Below are positions 15,107 through 23,010 of a stretch of DNA of 40,448 nucleotides, piece by piece; the first letter of the stretch is position 1, and each line of letters starts with the position of its first letter. Made by a program: the position numbers and the translations under genes. The notes below the pieces were generated by a model. That model did not search any database. It was not told where the DNA came from and was given only the letters and a program-made list of their open reading frames with translations. The DNA is from an uncultured Erysipelotrichaceae bacterium (GTDB lineage Bacteria; Bacillota_I; Bacilli_A; Erysipelotrichales; Erysipelotrichaceae): contig CALVCF010000060.1 of the NCBI GenBank assembly GCA_944325935.1, forward strand, positions 1 through 40,448. Reading direction: 5' to 3'.

Positions 15107-17332
15107 CTATTGATGGTTTTTGCGTCTTAGATAGATCAAGGAAGCAGATAAAATAGCTAATACTCCGGTTATGATAATGAGATCATTGATCTTAGCAGCG
15201 CTTGTGTCGGGGATGATGATGGGCTTTTTATCGTCTATCACTTCATCACCTATGATAGAAAAACGCATTGCTTCACTTGTCATTCCGTTGTAGTTATTAT
15301 TGCCTTTAACTGTAGCTCGTACATAATAAGTACCGATATCTACAGGAATTTCGGTAGTATAGGGACCATCTTTCTTCTTAGCATATTCGAGTATAACTTC
15401 GCCAAATTGTGCCTTAGGAGGGGTGATATTCAGTGCCTCGCCAAACTTGCTGTCAGATACTTCAAATGCGCTTAACCATTTATTGTAAGCCTTGCTGATC
15501 GATACCTTATCATAGGTGATGCTTCCATAGTGATCGCGATCTTCTAACCTAAAGGCTACAAGCTCATATTCACCAACATTGATTGGAGCTTCATTCATTA
15601 AGATATAGCGGCCATCAACTATTTCAAACCACTCTAACACCACCTGGCCTTCAGCATCCATATTGATCAGATCTTCAGGCACGACAACATTTTTGCCATC
15701 GTATATCTTATCTAGATCTTTAGTCAATTCAATATGTGACAAAACACGGGCGATCATAAAAGTGTGGGGTTGAGAAGTTGCCGCGACATAATTGCGTCCC
15801 TCTTTTACATTTGCTGTTACGCGATAGATACCGGCGTTAGTAGGAATGCCATTAAAAGTATGCCAGCCACTATTGTCAAGGATCTCATATGTGTAAGTTA
15901 TGATGCCATCACTATCCGTTATAGCCTTGATATTGTCGATCGGTTTGCCATCGTACTTTTTCGATATACCTCTTTCGATATAAACATCAGGAACAGCTTT
16001 TGTTATTTCTATATTGAAATCAGCCTGTTTGGCCTTATAAAAATCATCTTCAGCAACCTTGACAGTCAAGACATAGTCCCCGGCATTAATGCCATCTCCT
16101 CCGCTTATCGTATATACGGGTTTGGCGTTAGATCCTGTCACCTGGATCTTTGGTACATATGCTTTACCATCATAGACTTTGTTGAGCTCGCTAACCTCGA
16201 TCTTTGTTTCCCCTTTTAAGGCTGTGACTTTTAGTGATACCGCAAGATAATTGCCGCTACCAAGATCATACTTATAGCTAACAGCGTTAGTACCGATTTG
16301 ATAATCCTTAAAATAGGCGTTTTCCATCTTGATCCCATTTACATCAAAGGCCTTTTGAAAAGTGAAATACTTTAAAACCTCATTGATCGGATATTCTTTG
16401 CCATAGACTGTTATCTCAGGATAAGTGTTCTTGTCATAATATAAACTGCGTACATTACTGGCATTTAAATAAGCCAGCGGGCAGCCTCTTAGATCCAGAT
16501 AGCGCAGCCTTGGATTATTCTGGGTATCTAGTCCAATCAAAGCGGCATTTCTGGCATTCAGATATTCTAAAGATGGATTATCCTTTAGATCGATCACTTT
16601 GATACCGGTATTTGAGATATCTAGGGAGCTTAAAGAGGGGAAAAGACTTAGATCGAGAGCTGTTAGCGCAGTATTTCCTGATAGAGAAATATAGGACAGT
16701 GCTTCATTGCGCCCAATATTAAGATCTTCAAGCCCTAAATTAGTCAAATGAATATTGCCAAGCAAGCTCTGTTTGCTAAGATCCAGACGCTTTATGTTTG
16801 ATCCATCGATCATTAGCGAGCGCAAATCAGTGTTGTCTTTAAAGTCAAGACTACTAATGCCTGGTGAGTCTGTGATGACAAGATTATTTAAAGATGGTAG
16901 TTTGCTAAGATCTAATTCAGATATGCCGGTGTTTTGAATGGCCAGCTGAGTCAAATAGGGATGAAAGGAAAACCTTAGCTCTTTCAAAGCACTGCCGCCA
17001 AGATATACTTCTTCAAGATTGGTATTGCTGCTAAGATCCAGCGATACAACAGCTGTATCGTGTAGTTCAATAGATGTGAGATCTTCAAGATATTCAATAC
17101 CTGCAAGATCCATGAGCGTGGAATTTCTAATTGTGATCTTAGTAGCTGAAGCTATTTCATCTTCTTCTAAAAAGCCATCTTGATTCTTATCAAAATTAGC
17201 ACTTACATACTCTTTAAAGATCGGGTCCTTAAAGACAGTATCATCAACTGCAAGGGCATCAAAGGCATTGACGGAATCAGCCATCGCCAGCATTAGCGCT
17301 AAGCCTAAACATATTTTTATTATTCTTTTCAT
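15107..17332 (-). CDS. Secreted leucine-rich-repeat / MBG-domain surface protein
   Basis: This 741-residue protein begins with a signal peptide (MKRIIKICLGLALMLAMADS, cut near NAFDA). An EF-hand-like DKNQDGFLEEDE follows at about 49-60. Residues 67-300 are leucine-rich repeats of about 21-23 residues built on LxLxxNxxL and LDLSxxxxL. From about 385, repeats of the MBG/YDG type follow: VYDGKAYV, KYDGKPID and IYDGKNVV. The last, SKFGEALNI, is divergent. The C-terminus has IPDTS (707-711), a hydrophobic segment LIIITGVLAILSASLIYL, and RRKNHQ. Together these look like a sortase sorting signal with a variant of LPxTG. The protein is probably wall-anchored and used in binding. The start has GGGAGG upstream. 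No sortase gene is in the window. Confidence 0.88.
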   Translation of the reverse strand: MKRIIKICLGLALMLAMADSVNAFDALAVDDTVFKDPIFKEYVSANFDKNQDGFLEEDEIASATKITIRNSTLMDLAGIEYLEDLTSIELHDTAVVSLDLSSNTNLEEVYLGGSALKELRFSFHPYLTQLAIQNTGISELDLSKLPSLNNLVITDSPGISSLDFKDNTDLRSLMIDGSNIKRLDLSKQSLLGNIHLTNLGLEDLNIGRNEALSYISLSGNTALTALDLSLFPSLSSLDISNTGIKVIDLKDNPSLEYLNARNAALIGLDTQNNPRLRYLDLRGCPLAYLNASNVRSLYYDKNTYPEITVYGKEYPINEVLKYFTFQKAFDVNGIKMENAYFKDYQIGTNAVSYKYDLGSGNYLAVSLKVTALKGETKIEVSELNKVYDGKAYVPKIQVTGSNAKPVYTISGGDGINAGDYVLTVKVAEDDFYKAKQADFNIEITKAVPDVYIERGISKKYDGKPIDNIKAITDSDGIITYTYEILDNSGWHTFNGIPTNAGIYRVTANVKEGRNYVAATSQPHTFMIARVLSHIELTKDLDKIYDGKNVVVPEDLINMDAEGQVVLEWFEIVDGRYILMNEAPINVGEYELVAFRLEDRDHYGSITYDKVSISKAYNKWLSAFEVSDSKFGEALNITPPKAQFGEVILEYAKKKDGPYTTEIPVDIGTYYVRATVKGNNNYNGMTSEAMRFSIIGDEVIDDKKPIIIPDTSAAKINDLIIITGVLAILSASLIYLRRKNHQ

Positions 17333-17344
17333 AAGGAACCTCCC

Positions 17345-17371
17345 GTTTAAGTACCCGCTTGCTGCTTAAAC
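17345..17371. promoter_or_regulatory. Inverted repeat in the 5' leader of the surface protein gene
   Basis: GTTTAAG (17345-17351) and CTTAAAC (17365-17371) are perfect 7-bp arms with a 13-nt spacer, just upstream of the ribosome site of the minus-strand gene. It may be an operator or a leader hairpin; nothing links it to a known regulator. The remainder of 17372-17516 holds no clear element. Confidence 0.4.
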
Positions 17372-17516
17372 TACCTTTATTATATACCTTATATCTGTTT
17401 TTTTAGTGTCATATGACCGCCAGCAGGGAATTAATCGCTAGCTTACTCATTATTTCTATTCCCGTCTTTGGTAAATCTACACCATAGTCTTTTAAAAGGC
17501 AGGCTTGATATTATTT

Positions 17517-17549
17517 AGTCGGATTTAACCGAGTCGGAGGTAACCGAGT
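17517..17549 (+). repeat. 15-bp tandem repeat that carries the ribosome binding site
   Basis: AGTCGGATTTAACCG (17517-17531) is directly followed by AGTCGGAGGTAACCG (17532-17546) and AGT. Only the second unit contains GGAGG, the Shine-Dalgarno sequence for the ATG at 17553. A change in copy number would move or remove translation signals. Confidence 0.6.
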
Positions 17550-17552
17550 AAA

Positions 17553-18938
17553 ATGCAGTTTATCGGAAGAAAAAAGGAAATCAGTCTTATCAATAAAATA
17601 TTCGCTAGTGACGATTTGGAACTGGCTGTTATTTATGGAAGAAGAAGGATCGGCAAAAGTGAGCTGATCAAATACTGTCTTTCTAGCAGTTCGCTCGATT
17701 CGATCTTTTATGAGTGTTTAGAGACAAACGAAACGCAAAATGTCGAGAGTTTAGGGGAATTGATCCTTAAAAAATGGGGCTTGGAAGATTTGAGTTTAAG
17801 AGGGATCAAAGAGGTCTTGACATTCGTCTTTAAAAAATCGATCGGTACCCCTTTGATTCTGGTGTTAGATGAATATCCCTATCTAAGAGAAAAGGTGACG
17901 GGTCTTGACAGTATCATAAAGGCACTTATCGATGAATACAAAGACAGCTCTCAATTAAAACTGATCCTTTGCGGTTCTTATATCGACATCATGAAGTCGC
18001 TTTTTGAACATGATAATCCCCTATACGGCAGGATCTCTTTAAAGATCGAACTTAAACAGATGGATTATTATGATTCATTTAAGTTCTACGAGGGTTTCTG
18101 TATGGAAGACAAGGTGCGGCTATATAGCGTATTTGGTGGAATCCCATATTATAATCGGTTGATTGACAAGACGATGACCTTTAAAGAAAATATCATCAAT
18201 CTCATCGCTTCTAAAAATTCGCGTTTAGAATCGGAGATCAGCATCTATCTTAAGAATGAACTGAATAAATTAGAGAACGCCAATGCCGTAATCGATATTT
18301 TGGCTAAAGGCGTTACCAAATATAAGGATATTCTTTCCTACTCAAACATATCATCTTCGCCGACCTTGGCCGATGTTTTAAATAAGCTTCAAAAGCTAGA
18401 ACTTGTTAAAAAGGAAACTGCCATAAATAACCATGTGGCAAAAGGAAGCTATTATATTTGCGATAATTTAACCTTGTTTTATTATCGTTATATATTCAGA
18501 AATTCCTCAATATTGACACTCATGGATCCGGGTATTTTCTATGACGAGTTTATATCGCGGGATTTTGAGGATCAATATGTCCCTAAAATGTTTGAAACGA
18601 TCGCTAAACAATTCCTGATCCGCTTAAACCTAAAGGGCAGATGTGAGCCGCCTTTTTATGCGATTGGAAAATATATTTTTAATGATCGCCATAATAAAAT
18701 AAATCGGGAATTTGATGTGGTCACCTTAGATCAAAATGGCTATATTTTTTATGAAGCAAAATATAAAAATCGTCCATTAAACGACCATGACATTAAAGAG
18801 GAAATCGAACAAGTCACATCTTCAGACTTGAAGGCTTACCGCTATGGCTTTTTTTCTAAAAGCGGTTTTAAGCTAGATGACAAACGCAAGGATTTAATTT
18901 TGTATACCTTGGAAGATATGGTTAAAGAAGACCTTTAA
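17553..18938 (+). CDS. ATPase_2/DUF234-type ATP-binding protein
   Basis: The protein has 461 residues. It starts MQFIGRKKEI, the typical FIGR opening of archaeal-type STAND-like ATPases. Walker A is GRRRIGKSEL (29-38) and Walker B is LILVLDEYPYL. CGSYIDIMKSL and GRISLKIELKQM follow, and VFGGIPYYNRLID is characteristic. A winged helix (about 275-315) leads to a DUF234-like C-terminal nuclease-fold region with NREFDVVTLDQNGYIFYEAKYK, where D and ExK are kept. It is a relative of, but distinct from, the AAA_14/DUF4143 proteins of the island. Its cellular role is unknown. It has a canonical ribosome site (GGAGG, spacing 12) inside a tandem repeat. Debris follows it. Confidence 0.88.
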   Translation: MQFIGRKKEISLINKIFASDDLELAVIYGRRRIGKSELIKYCLSSSSLDSIFYECLETNETQNVESLGELILKKWGLEDLSLRGIKEVLTFVFKKSIGTPLILVLDEYPYLREKVTGLDSIIKALIDEYKDSSQLKLILCGSYIDIMKSLFEHDNPLYGRISLKIELKQMDYYDSFKFYEGFCMEDKVRLYSVFGGIPYYNRLIDKTMTFKENIINLIASKNSRLESEISIYLKNELNKLENANAVIDILAKGVTKYKDILSYSNISSSPTLADVLNKLQKLELVKKETAINNHVAKGSYYICDNLTLFYYRYIFRNSSILTLMDPGIFYDEFISRDFEDQYVPKMFETIAKQFLIRLNLKGRCEPPFYAIGKYIFNDRHNKINREFDVVTLDQNGYIFYEAKYKNRPLNDHDIKEEIEQVTSSDLKAYRYGFFSKSGFKLDDKRKDLILYTLEDMVKEDL

Positions 18939-18946
18939 AGTTTATT

Positions 18947-19048
18947 TTATAGTGGTAAATCCTTAACTTCATCATACAGAGTCTTTAATCCAAACTTGTC
19001 AGCATCAGCAATGAAACCACAATCAAATTCACCTTTACTAATCCTAGT
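18947..19048 (-). pseudogene. C-terminal fragment of an unidentified protein
   Basis: An open minus-strand stretch of 33 codons reads GEFDCGFIADADKFGLKTLY then DEVKDLPL and stop. It looks like a real protein C-terminus but has no start and is cut at its 5' side near the neighbouring plus-strand anchor fragment. I do not recognise the family. Confidence 0.3.
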
Positions 19049-19129
19049 TCAACCTATATCATGTCAGGAGCACTAGCTATCCTTGGTGCAGCTACGATCT
19101 ACTATCTAAAAAAGCGTTTGAGCAAGTAA
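19022..19129 (+). pseudogene. C-terminal membrane-anchor fragment of a surface protein
   Basis: Thirty-five codons encode a tail starting KFTFTNPSS, then a hydrophobic stretch SGALAILGAATIYYL, and KKRLSK with a stop. The anchor resembles that of the surface protein at 15107-17332 (GVLAILSASLIYLRRK). No upstream coding sequence remains, so this is the end of a deleted surface protein gene. Confidence 0.5.
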
Positions 19130-19146
19130 TCATATAAGCTCATTCA

Positions 19147-19527
19147 CTATGACAAAACGAGGCAATATGAATTGGTGATGACGGTAATGGCTTTATTGCG
19201 CAAATACTTGCACATCCTGAAAACAGTCGTACCGCCTAGCATAATGATCGTGGAGCCTGGTTTGACCATTTCAGCCGCCCTTTTGGCGATCTTGTCTTTA
19301 CTGTCGACATTGTCGAGATAGCGTTTTTGGATCTCGCTAGAGATCGGCTCGCCATTGAAGATCGCTCCTCCATGGTATCTAGTAATTTGCCCGCTATCTT
19401 CGATTCGCTGCAAGAGCCTTCTTACCGTACTTTCACTCAAATGGTAATGATCGCATAACTCTAGAGTCGAAACTGTCTGGTGGATCTTAATGTAATCCAA
19501 AATTTCTTTAGCCAATTCCTGTTTCAT
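19147..19527 (-). pseudogene. Truncated DeoR-family regulator (DNA-binding half)
   Basis: The 126 residues contain a complete N-terminal DeoR helix-turn-helix: VSTLELCDHYHLSESTVRRL, then IEDSGQITRYHGGA. The start of the sugar-sensing domain (DSKDKIAKRAAEMVKPGSTI, then ITVITNS) is also present. DeoR proteins are normally about 250 residues; this one stops after ITNSYCLVLS, where a deletion joins it to unrelated debris. It is divergent from the sugar operon, the usual place for its local repressor. If translated, it might bind DNA without responding to the inducer. It could also be simply dead. Confidence 0.8.
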
Positions 19528-19597
19528 ACTATTGTCCTTAAGGTAATTTCATTGTAAACAATCAATTTTCAATTTTCACCAGTTTAAAAAGCAAATT

Positions 19598-19615
19598 ATG
19601 ACCGTTTACGGTCAT
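19598..19615. promoter_or_regulatory. Palindrome in the DeoR/sugar-operon divergent region
   Basis: ATGACCG and CGGTCAT form perfect 7-bp arms around TTTA. The site lies about 70 bp from the deoR-like start and 240 bp from the aldolase start, a plausible operator for the divergent regulator. The rest of 19528-19857 contains only a doubtful 39-codon frame and the second palindrome. Confidence 0.5.
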
Positions 19616-19705
19616 TTTAAGATCAATTTAGCAAGAAAAACGAATAAACGCTCGAAAATAGTCACTTTGGCAATCAAGCAATTACATTGATCATAGAGAA
19701 ATCTT

Positions 19706-19825
19706 ATGGCTAATACATCTAGCAGCAACAAAACACGTTGGCCAAGAGGACAATTTGTCGCTAAGTCCTGTAAACAAAAGTTGTTCTGTAAAAAAAGACA
19801 GTCTACTTATAAGATTAAGGTATAA
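19706..19825 (+). CDS. Possible small basic protein, 39 aa
   Basis: The ATG at 19706 opens 39 codons (MANTSSSNKTRWPRGQFVAK..., with many Lys/Arg and two Cys) ending at TAA 19823-19825. There is only a weak ribosome site (GAGAAA). I know no family for it, and it could be chance in a leader region. It overlaps the first base of the palindrome at 19825. Confidence 0.2.
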   Translation: MANTSSSNKTRWPRGQFVAKSCKQKLFCKKRQSTYKIKV

Positions 19826-19836
19826 GAAGCGCTTCT
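19825..19836. promoter_or_regulatory. Perfect 12-bp palindrome before the aldolase gene
   Basis: AGAAGCGCTTCT lies 21 bp before the aldolase ATG, just upstream of the ribosome site AAAGGGG. The centre GAAGCGCTTC resembles the core of CcpA cre sites (GAAANCGNTTNC-like), although the outer T and A differ. A DeoR operator is an alternative. The position would allow a roadblock. Confidence 0.5.
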
Positions 19837-19857
19837 AAATGAAAGGGGTAGATTAAA

Positions 19858-20778
19858 ATGAGCTTAGTAAGAGAAAGCTACCTGATCGATTGTGCAGAAA
19901 AAGGTGGTTATGCCGTACCTGGGTTTTTCCCGTTTAACCTCGATTTTATCAAGCCGATAATTGAAGTTGCCGAGGAAGAAAGAAGCCCAGTTGTCATCTG
20001 CCAAGGTCCTGAATTTATTAAAAGCTTTGGAGAACATGTTTTTACTAATGCATGTTTGACGGCGGCACATTATGCAAGGGTACCCGTTGCCTTATCAGTT
20101 GATCATACTTTCGTAACTGACGATTCAACTATTCCCGCTCTTTTAAGAGATATTCATCTTGGTTGGGGATCTGTGATGCTTGATGGATCTTTGCTTCCAT
20201 ATGAAGAGAACGTCGCTAAGATGAAAGAATTAAGCAAGATTTGCAAAGGGGCAGGCGTTGATTGTGTTGCGGCTTTAGGCGAAGTAAGAAGATTCTTCCC
20301 TCAAGCCATGAAGTATAATGGTCCATTCCAAGAAGATTTTGTCGTCCCCGACGAAATCATGACCGATCCGCAGCAAGCAAAGGAGTTTGTTGAAGAGACG
20401 GGGGTCGACACCTTGGCAATTTCAATTGGACAATATGTCAGATCGCTTTGGGATGGTGAGTTGCCACCATTTAAGAAAACAGCTCACCTTGATATCAAGA
20501 GGCTCGATGCGATCAGAGAAAGCACAAAAGCGCATCTTCTTCTGCATGGTTCTACTCATGTATGCGAAGATGATCTTAAGGAAGCGATCAGACATGGCGT
20601 TGGCATGATCAAGGTTGCATCAGAACAAGCCTTGCTCTGGTCAAATGAGATCAGGAACTTTACTTCTGAAAATCGAGAAGTAATGTTTCCTGAAGACATC
20701 CAAAAACCTGCTTTGGCTAAAGTCAAAGAATCAATGAGAAGTTATATCAGACTTTTCAACTCCAATAATAAAGTTTAA
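19858..20778 (+). CDS. Class II aldolase-family protein lacking one metal-binding His
   Basis: The 306-residue protein has the length and order of motifs of the fructose-/tagatose-bisphosphate aldolase class II family (FbaA/GatY/KbaY). It opens with YAVPGFFPFNLDFIKPII. LSVDHT carries the catalytic Asp (D82) and the first metal His (H83). LLLHGSTHV carries the last His (H230). In the family the middle ligand lies in IGTxHG; here the block reads IGQYVRSLWDGEL (190-202), so that His is missing and a short insertion follows. The enzyme may use another ligand, have changed chemistry, or be a non-aldolase paralogue. It starts a sugar operon, 17 bp before PTS IIC, so a role in cleaving the imported phosphosugar is likely. 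AAAGGGG serves as ribosome site. Confidence 0.85.
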   Translation: MSLVRESYLIDCAEKGGYAVPGFFPFNLDFIKPIIEVAEEERSPVVICQGPEFIKSFGEHVFTNACLTAAHYARVPVALSVDHTFVTDDSTIPALLRDIHLGWGSVMLDGSLLPYEENVAKMKELSKICKGAGVDCVAALGEVRRFFPQAMKYNGPFQEDFVVPDEIMTDPQQAKEFVEETGVDTLAISIGQYVRSLWDGELPPFKKTAHLDIKRLDAIRESTKAHLLLHGSTHVCEDDLKEAIRHGVGMIKVASEQALLWSNEIRNFTSENREVMFPEDIQKPALAKVKESMRSYIRLFNSNNKV

Positions 20779-20795
20779 TCATCAAAAGGAGAATT

Positions 20796-22067
20796 ATGAA
20801 TTACATAGTTGATTTCTTGAACTGGTTCGGCAATCTTCCAGGACCAGTCATGATGTTCTTGCTGTTCTTAGTCATTAACTTGGCTTTGCGCATCAGCATT
20901 GGTAAATCAATCAAGGCTGCTTTCATGTATGCTTTGGGATTATTTGCTTTATCAACATTTGCTTATGACATCTTCTTGTCAACTGTTGTCAGTGTCGGTG
21001 ATGCGATGGTTGCCAACATGGGGCTTACTAAGACGATCGTCGATTTTGGTAATGGTGTTACGCCGATTATTCTGTCTAATCCAATCATCGTATGGGCAAT
21101 TCCGGTCGGTATCGGTATCAACATTATCATGTTGCTCTTGAAGTTGACCAAGACCCTTGATGTCGATATTTATAATATTCTTTACTTCTGGGGTACTCCC
21201 GCCGTGCTTGTCTTAGCTACAACCGGCAATGTTGTATTTGCGATCTTGTCAATCATTATAACAGGTGTCATCACTCTAAAGATTGCCGACTGGTCAGCAC
21301 CAAAGATCCATGAGGCCTTGCCACAATATAAAGGACTATCTTTCCCATATGTTTATTCAGCATATTATGGCCCGGTTGCTTATTGGTTCAATAAGTTATT
21401 CGACAAGATCCCCTTTATTCGAGATTCTAATATCAATGCCGAGACCATCAAACAAAAACTTGGCGTCTTGGGTGAACCTGGATTGTTGGGCTTTGTTATC
21501 GGTATCGTAATGGCATTCATGGGCGGTTATAATGTAACTGACGCCTTATACACAGGTATCAAACTTGGAGCAGCCTTATACTTTGTTCCACTTAGTACAA
21601 AGATCTTGATCGAAGGTTTGAATGAAACAACTGGTGTTTTAACATCGCTTGTCAAGAAGCGTTTCAAAGACCGCGAGATCTATATTGGTCTTGATGGTGT
21701 TGTCTTAGCGGGTGCTCCTGAATCATTAGCTGTTGGCTTGCTTTTAGTACCTATTGCCTTATTAGTATCGTTTATCCTTCCATGGAATAAGGTATTGCCG
21801 ATCGGTATGTTGTCAGTAGGTTTTATCCTATGTGCGATCTTTATGCCCTTCTTTAAGATGAATATCTTAAAAGGTGTTATCTTCTTAGTATTTGTAATAA
21901 CCTGTGAATTATTCATCGGACAAGTACTGGCTCCAGTTTTCACCGATTTAGCTGTCAGTGCCGGCGCATCCATTCCTTATGGTTCAATCGAAATTACCAA
22001 TGCCGCCAACTGGCCGAATCTAATATGTGTCGAGCTGTTTAATTTCATCCAGGGCTTGATGGGTTAA
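20796..22067 (+). CDS. PTS galactitol-family transporter, subunit IIC
   Basis: The protein has 423 residues with about ten hydrophobic segments. GatC-family features include an N-terminal pair of helices and a gene order with separate IIB and IIA. It forms the sugar channel of a phosphotransferase system of the galactitol family. The blocks SAYYGPVAYWFNKLF and GEPGLLGFVIGIVMAFMGGY are typical of the family's transport domain. AAAGGAG lies before the ATG. It is followed 13 bp later by IIB. The substrate cannot be read from the sequence; galactitol or a related polyol is only suggested by the family. Confidence 0.9.
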   Translation: MNYIVDFLNWFGNLPGPVMMFLLFLVINLALRISIGKSIKAAFMYALGLFALSTFAYDIFLSTVVSVGDAMVANMGLTKTIVDFGNGVTPIILSNPIIVWAIPVGIGINIIMLLLKLTKTLDVDIYNILYFWGTPAVLVLATTGNVVFAILSIIITGVITLKIADWSAPKIHEALPQYKGLSFPYVYSAYYGPVAYWFNKLFDKIPFIRDSNINAETIKQKLGVLGEPGLLGFVIGIVMAFMGGYNVTDALYTGIKLGAALYFVPLSTKILIEGLNETTGVLTSLVKKRFKDREIYIGLDGVVLAGAPESLAVGLLLVPIALLVSFILPWNKVLPIGMLSVGFILCAIFMPFFKMNILKGVIFLVFVITCELFIGQVLAPVFTDLAVSAGASIPYGSIEITNAANWPNLICVELFNFIQGLMG

Positions 22068-22080
22068 AGGGATATTTAAC

Positions 22081-22374
22081 ATGAAAAGAACGATTTTAGT
22101 AATATGCGCCTTAGGCTATGCAACATCAACGATGATCAAAAAGAATATCGAAGAATTCTTAGAGGCTAATGGTGTTAAGGATTGGAAGGTCGAAGCCATC
22201 GGCTACAATATGTCGGAAAACTTAGCCAAAGAGGCTTCAATCATTGTTTCGTCTTTAGACTTAAACAAAGAAGATTATAGTGTTCCGGTCATCAATGGCG
22301 TTCCTTTGATCAGTGGAATCAATGCTGATGACACGTTGCAAGAGATTTTATCAGAAATTAAGAAGTATCAGTAA
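22081..22374 (+). CDS. PTS galactitol-family subunit IIB
   Basis: The 97-residue protein is the size of GatB. Its phosphorylation Cys is C9 in VICALGYATSTM, a variant of the Cys-x-x-Gly-x-x-Thr-Ser P-loop. It accepts phosphate from IIA and passes it to the sugar bound by IIC. It lies between IIC and IIA with short gaps, in the same operon. Confidence 0.9.
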   Translation: MKRTILVICALGYATSTMIKKNIEEFLEANGVKDWKVEAIGYNMSENLAKEASIIVSSLDLNKEDYSVPVINGVPLISGINADDTLQEILSEIKKYQ

Positions 22375-22392
22375 GTTTTTAAGTTGAGGTAA

Positions 22393-22833
22393 ATGATGGA
22401 AAATATCACAGATGTAAGATTATTGCATATAAAAGGAGATGGTTATTATACCGATGTTTTGAAAGAACTTGGTGATTATTCCATCAAAGAGGGCCTCGCT
22501 TTTGAAGGTTTGACAGATGCTTTATTAAAAAGGGAAGATGAGTACCCCACCGGGCTTGATGTCAACGGTGGGGTGGCCATCGCCCATGCGGATATCGTAT
22601 ATACTAAAAAGCCAACTATTTTAGTGGTCAATCTCCAAGAGCCAACAATCTTTAGATCAATGGTCGAGAAAAAGGAAATCAATGTTAGGACGATCTTTCT
22701 TCTTTTGGTCAAGGAGGCTGAAAATCAAGTCAAGGTCCTTGAAAATATTGTCGGTATTATCCAAGATGAAGAAAAGATGGCGAAGATCAAAGGCACAGAA
22801 GGCAAAAGGTATGTAAAGGAGCTATTTGCATAA
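22393..22833 (+). CDS. PTS IIA subunit (fructose/mannitol/galactitol type)
   Basis: The 146-residue protein has the PTS_EIIA_2 fold signature GGVAIAHADI, with the phosphorylated His at H65. It takes phosphate from HPr and gives it to IIB. Two ATGs are adjacent (22393 and 22396); GAGGT at 22386-22390 is better spaced for the second. It ends one base before the start of the small membrane peptide. Confidence 0.9.
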   Translation: MMENITDVRLLHIKGDGYYTDVLKELGDYSIKEGLAFEGLTDALLKREDEYPTGLDVNGGVAIAHADIVYTKKPTILVVNLQEPTIFRSMVEKKEINVRTIFLLLVKEAENQVKVLENIVGIIQDEEKMAKIKGTEGKRYVKELFA

Positions 22834-22834
22834 T

Positions 22835-22963
22835 ATGAGCGTACAATTAGCTACCTTTGGCATGATTTACGGGGAATTCAAAGGTGCAAATTATAAAGTA
22901 TTTATATTATTGTTAGCTGGTATACTTATGTTTATTGCTGGCGTCTTGCTGCTATCGATCTAG
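22835..22963 (+). CDS. Small membrane peptide at the end of the PTS operon, 42 aa
   Basis: The ATG lies one base after the IIA stop codon, suggesting translational coupling. The peptide starts MSVQLATFGMIYGEFKGANY and ends in one hydrophobic segment (FILLLAGILMFIAGVLLLSI). It is followed directly by the operon terminator, so it is inside the transcription unit. I know no family. It could help assemble or regulate the IIC transporter, but that is inference. Confidence 0.5.
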   Translation: MSVQLATFGMIYGEFKGANYKVFILLLAGILMFIAGVLLLSI

Positions 22964-22969
22964 TTCTTT

Positions 22970-22992
22970 AAAAACCTACGCTGTAGGTTTTT
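22970..22992 (+). terminator. Terminator of the PTS operon
   Basis: AAAAACCTAC (22970-22979) pairs perfectly with GTAGGTTTTT (22983-22992) around a GCT loop. The T-run is part of the stem, and the matching A-run makes it work in both directions. Confidence 0.75.
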
Positions 22993-23010
22993 GGACTTAA
23001 AGAGGACACT

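Noticed and set aside
15764-16219. Plus-strand open frame of 151 codons across the surface protein gene
   Set aside because: It lies wholly inside the well-supported minus-strand MBG-domain gene, lacks a ribosome site and resembles no family.
22970-22992. Ribonucleic antiterminator target for the PRD regulator
   Set aside because: The hairpin is a simple perfect stem without the bulges of a RAT site, and the regulator has a DNA-binding N-terminus, not a CAT RNA-binding domain.
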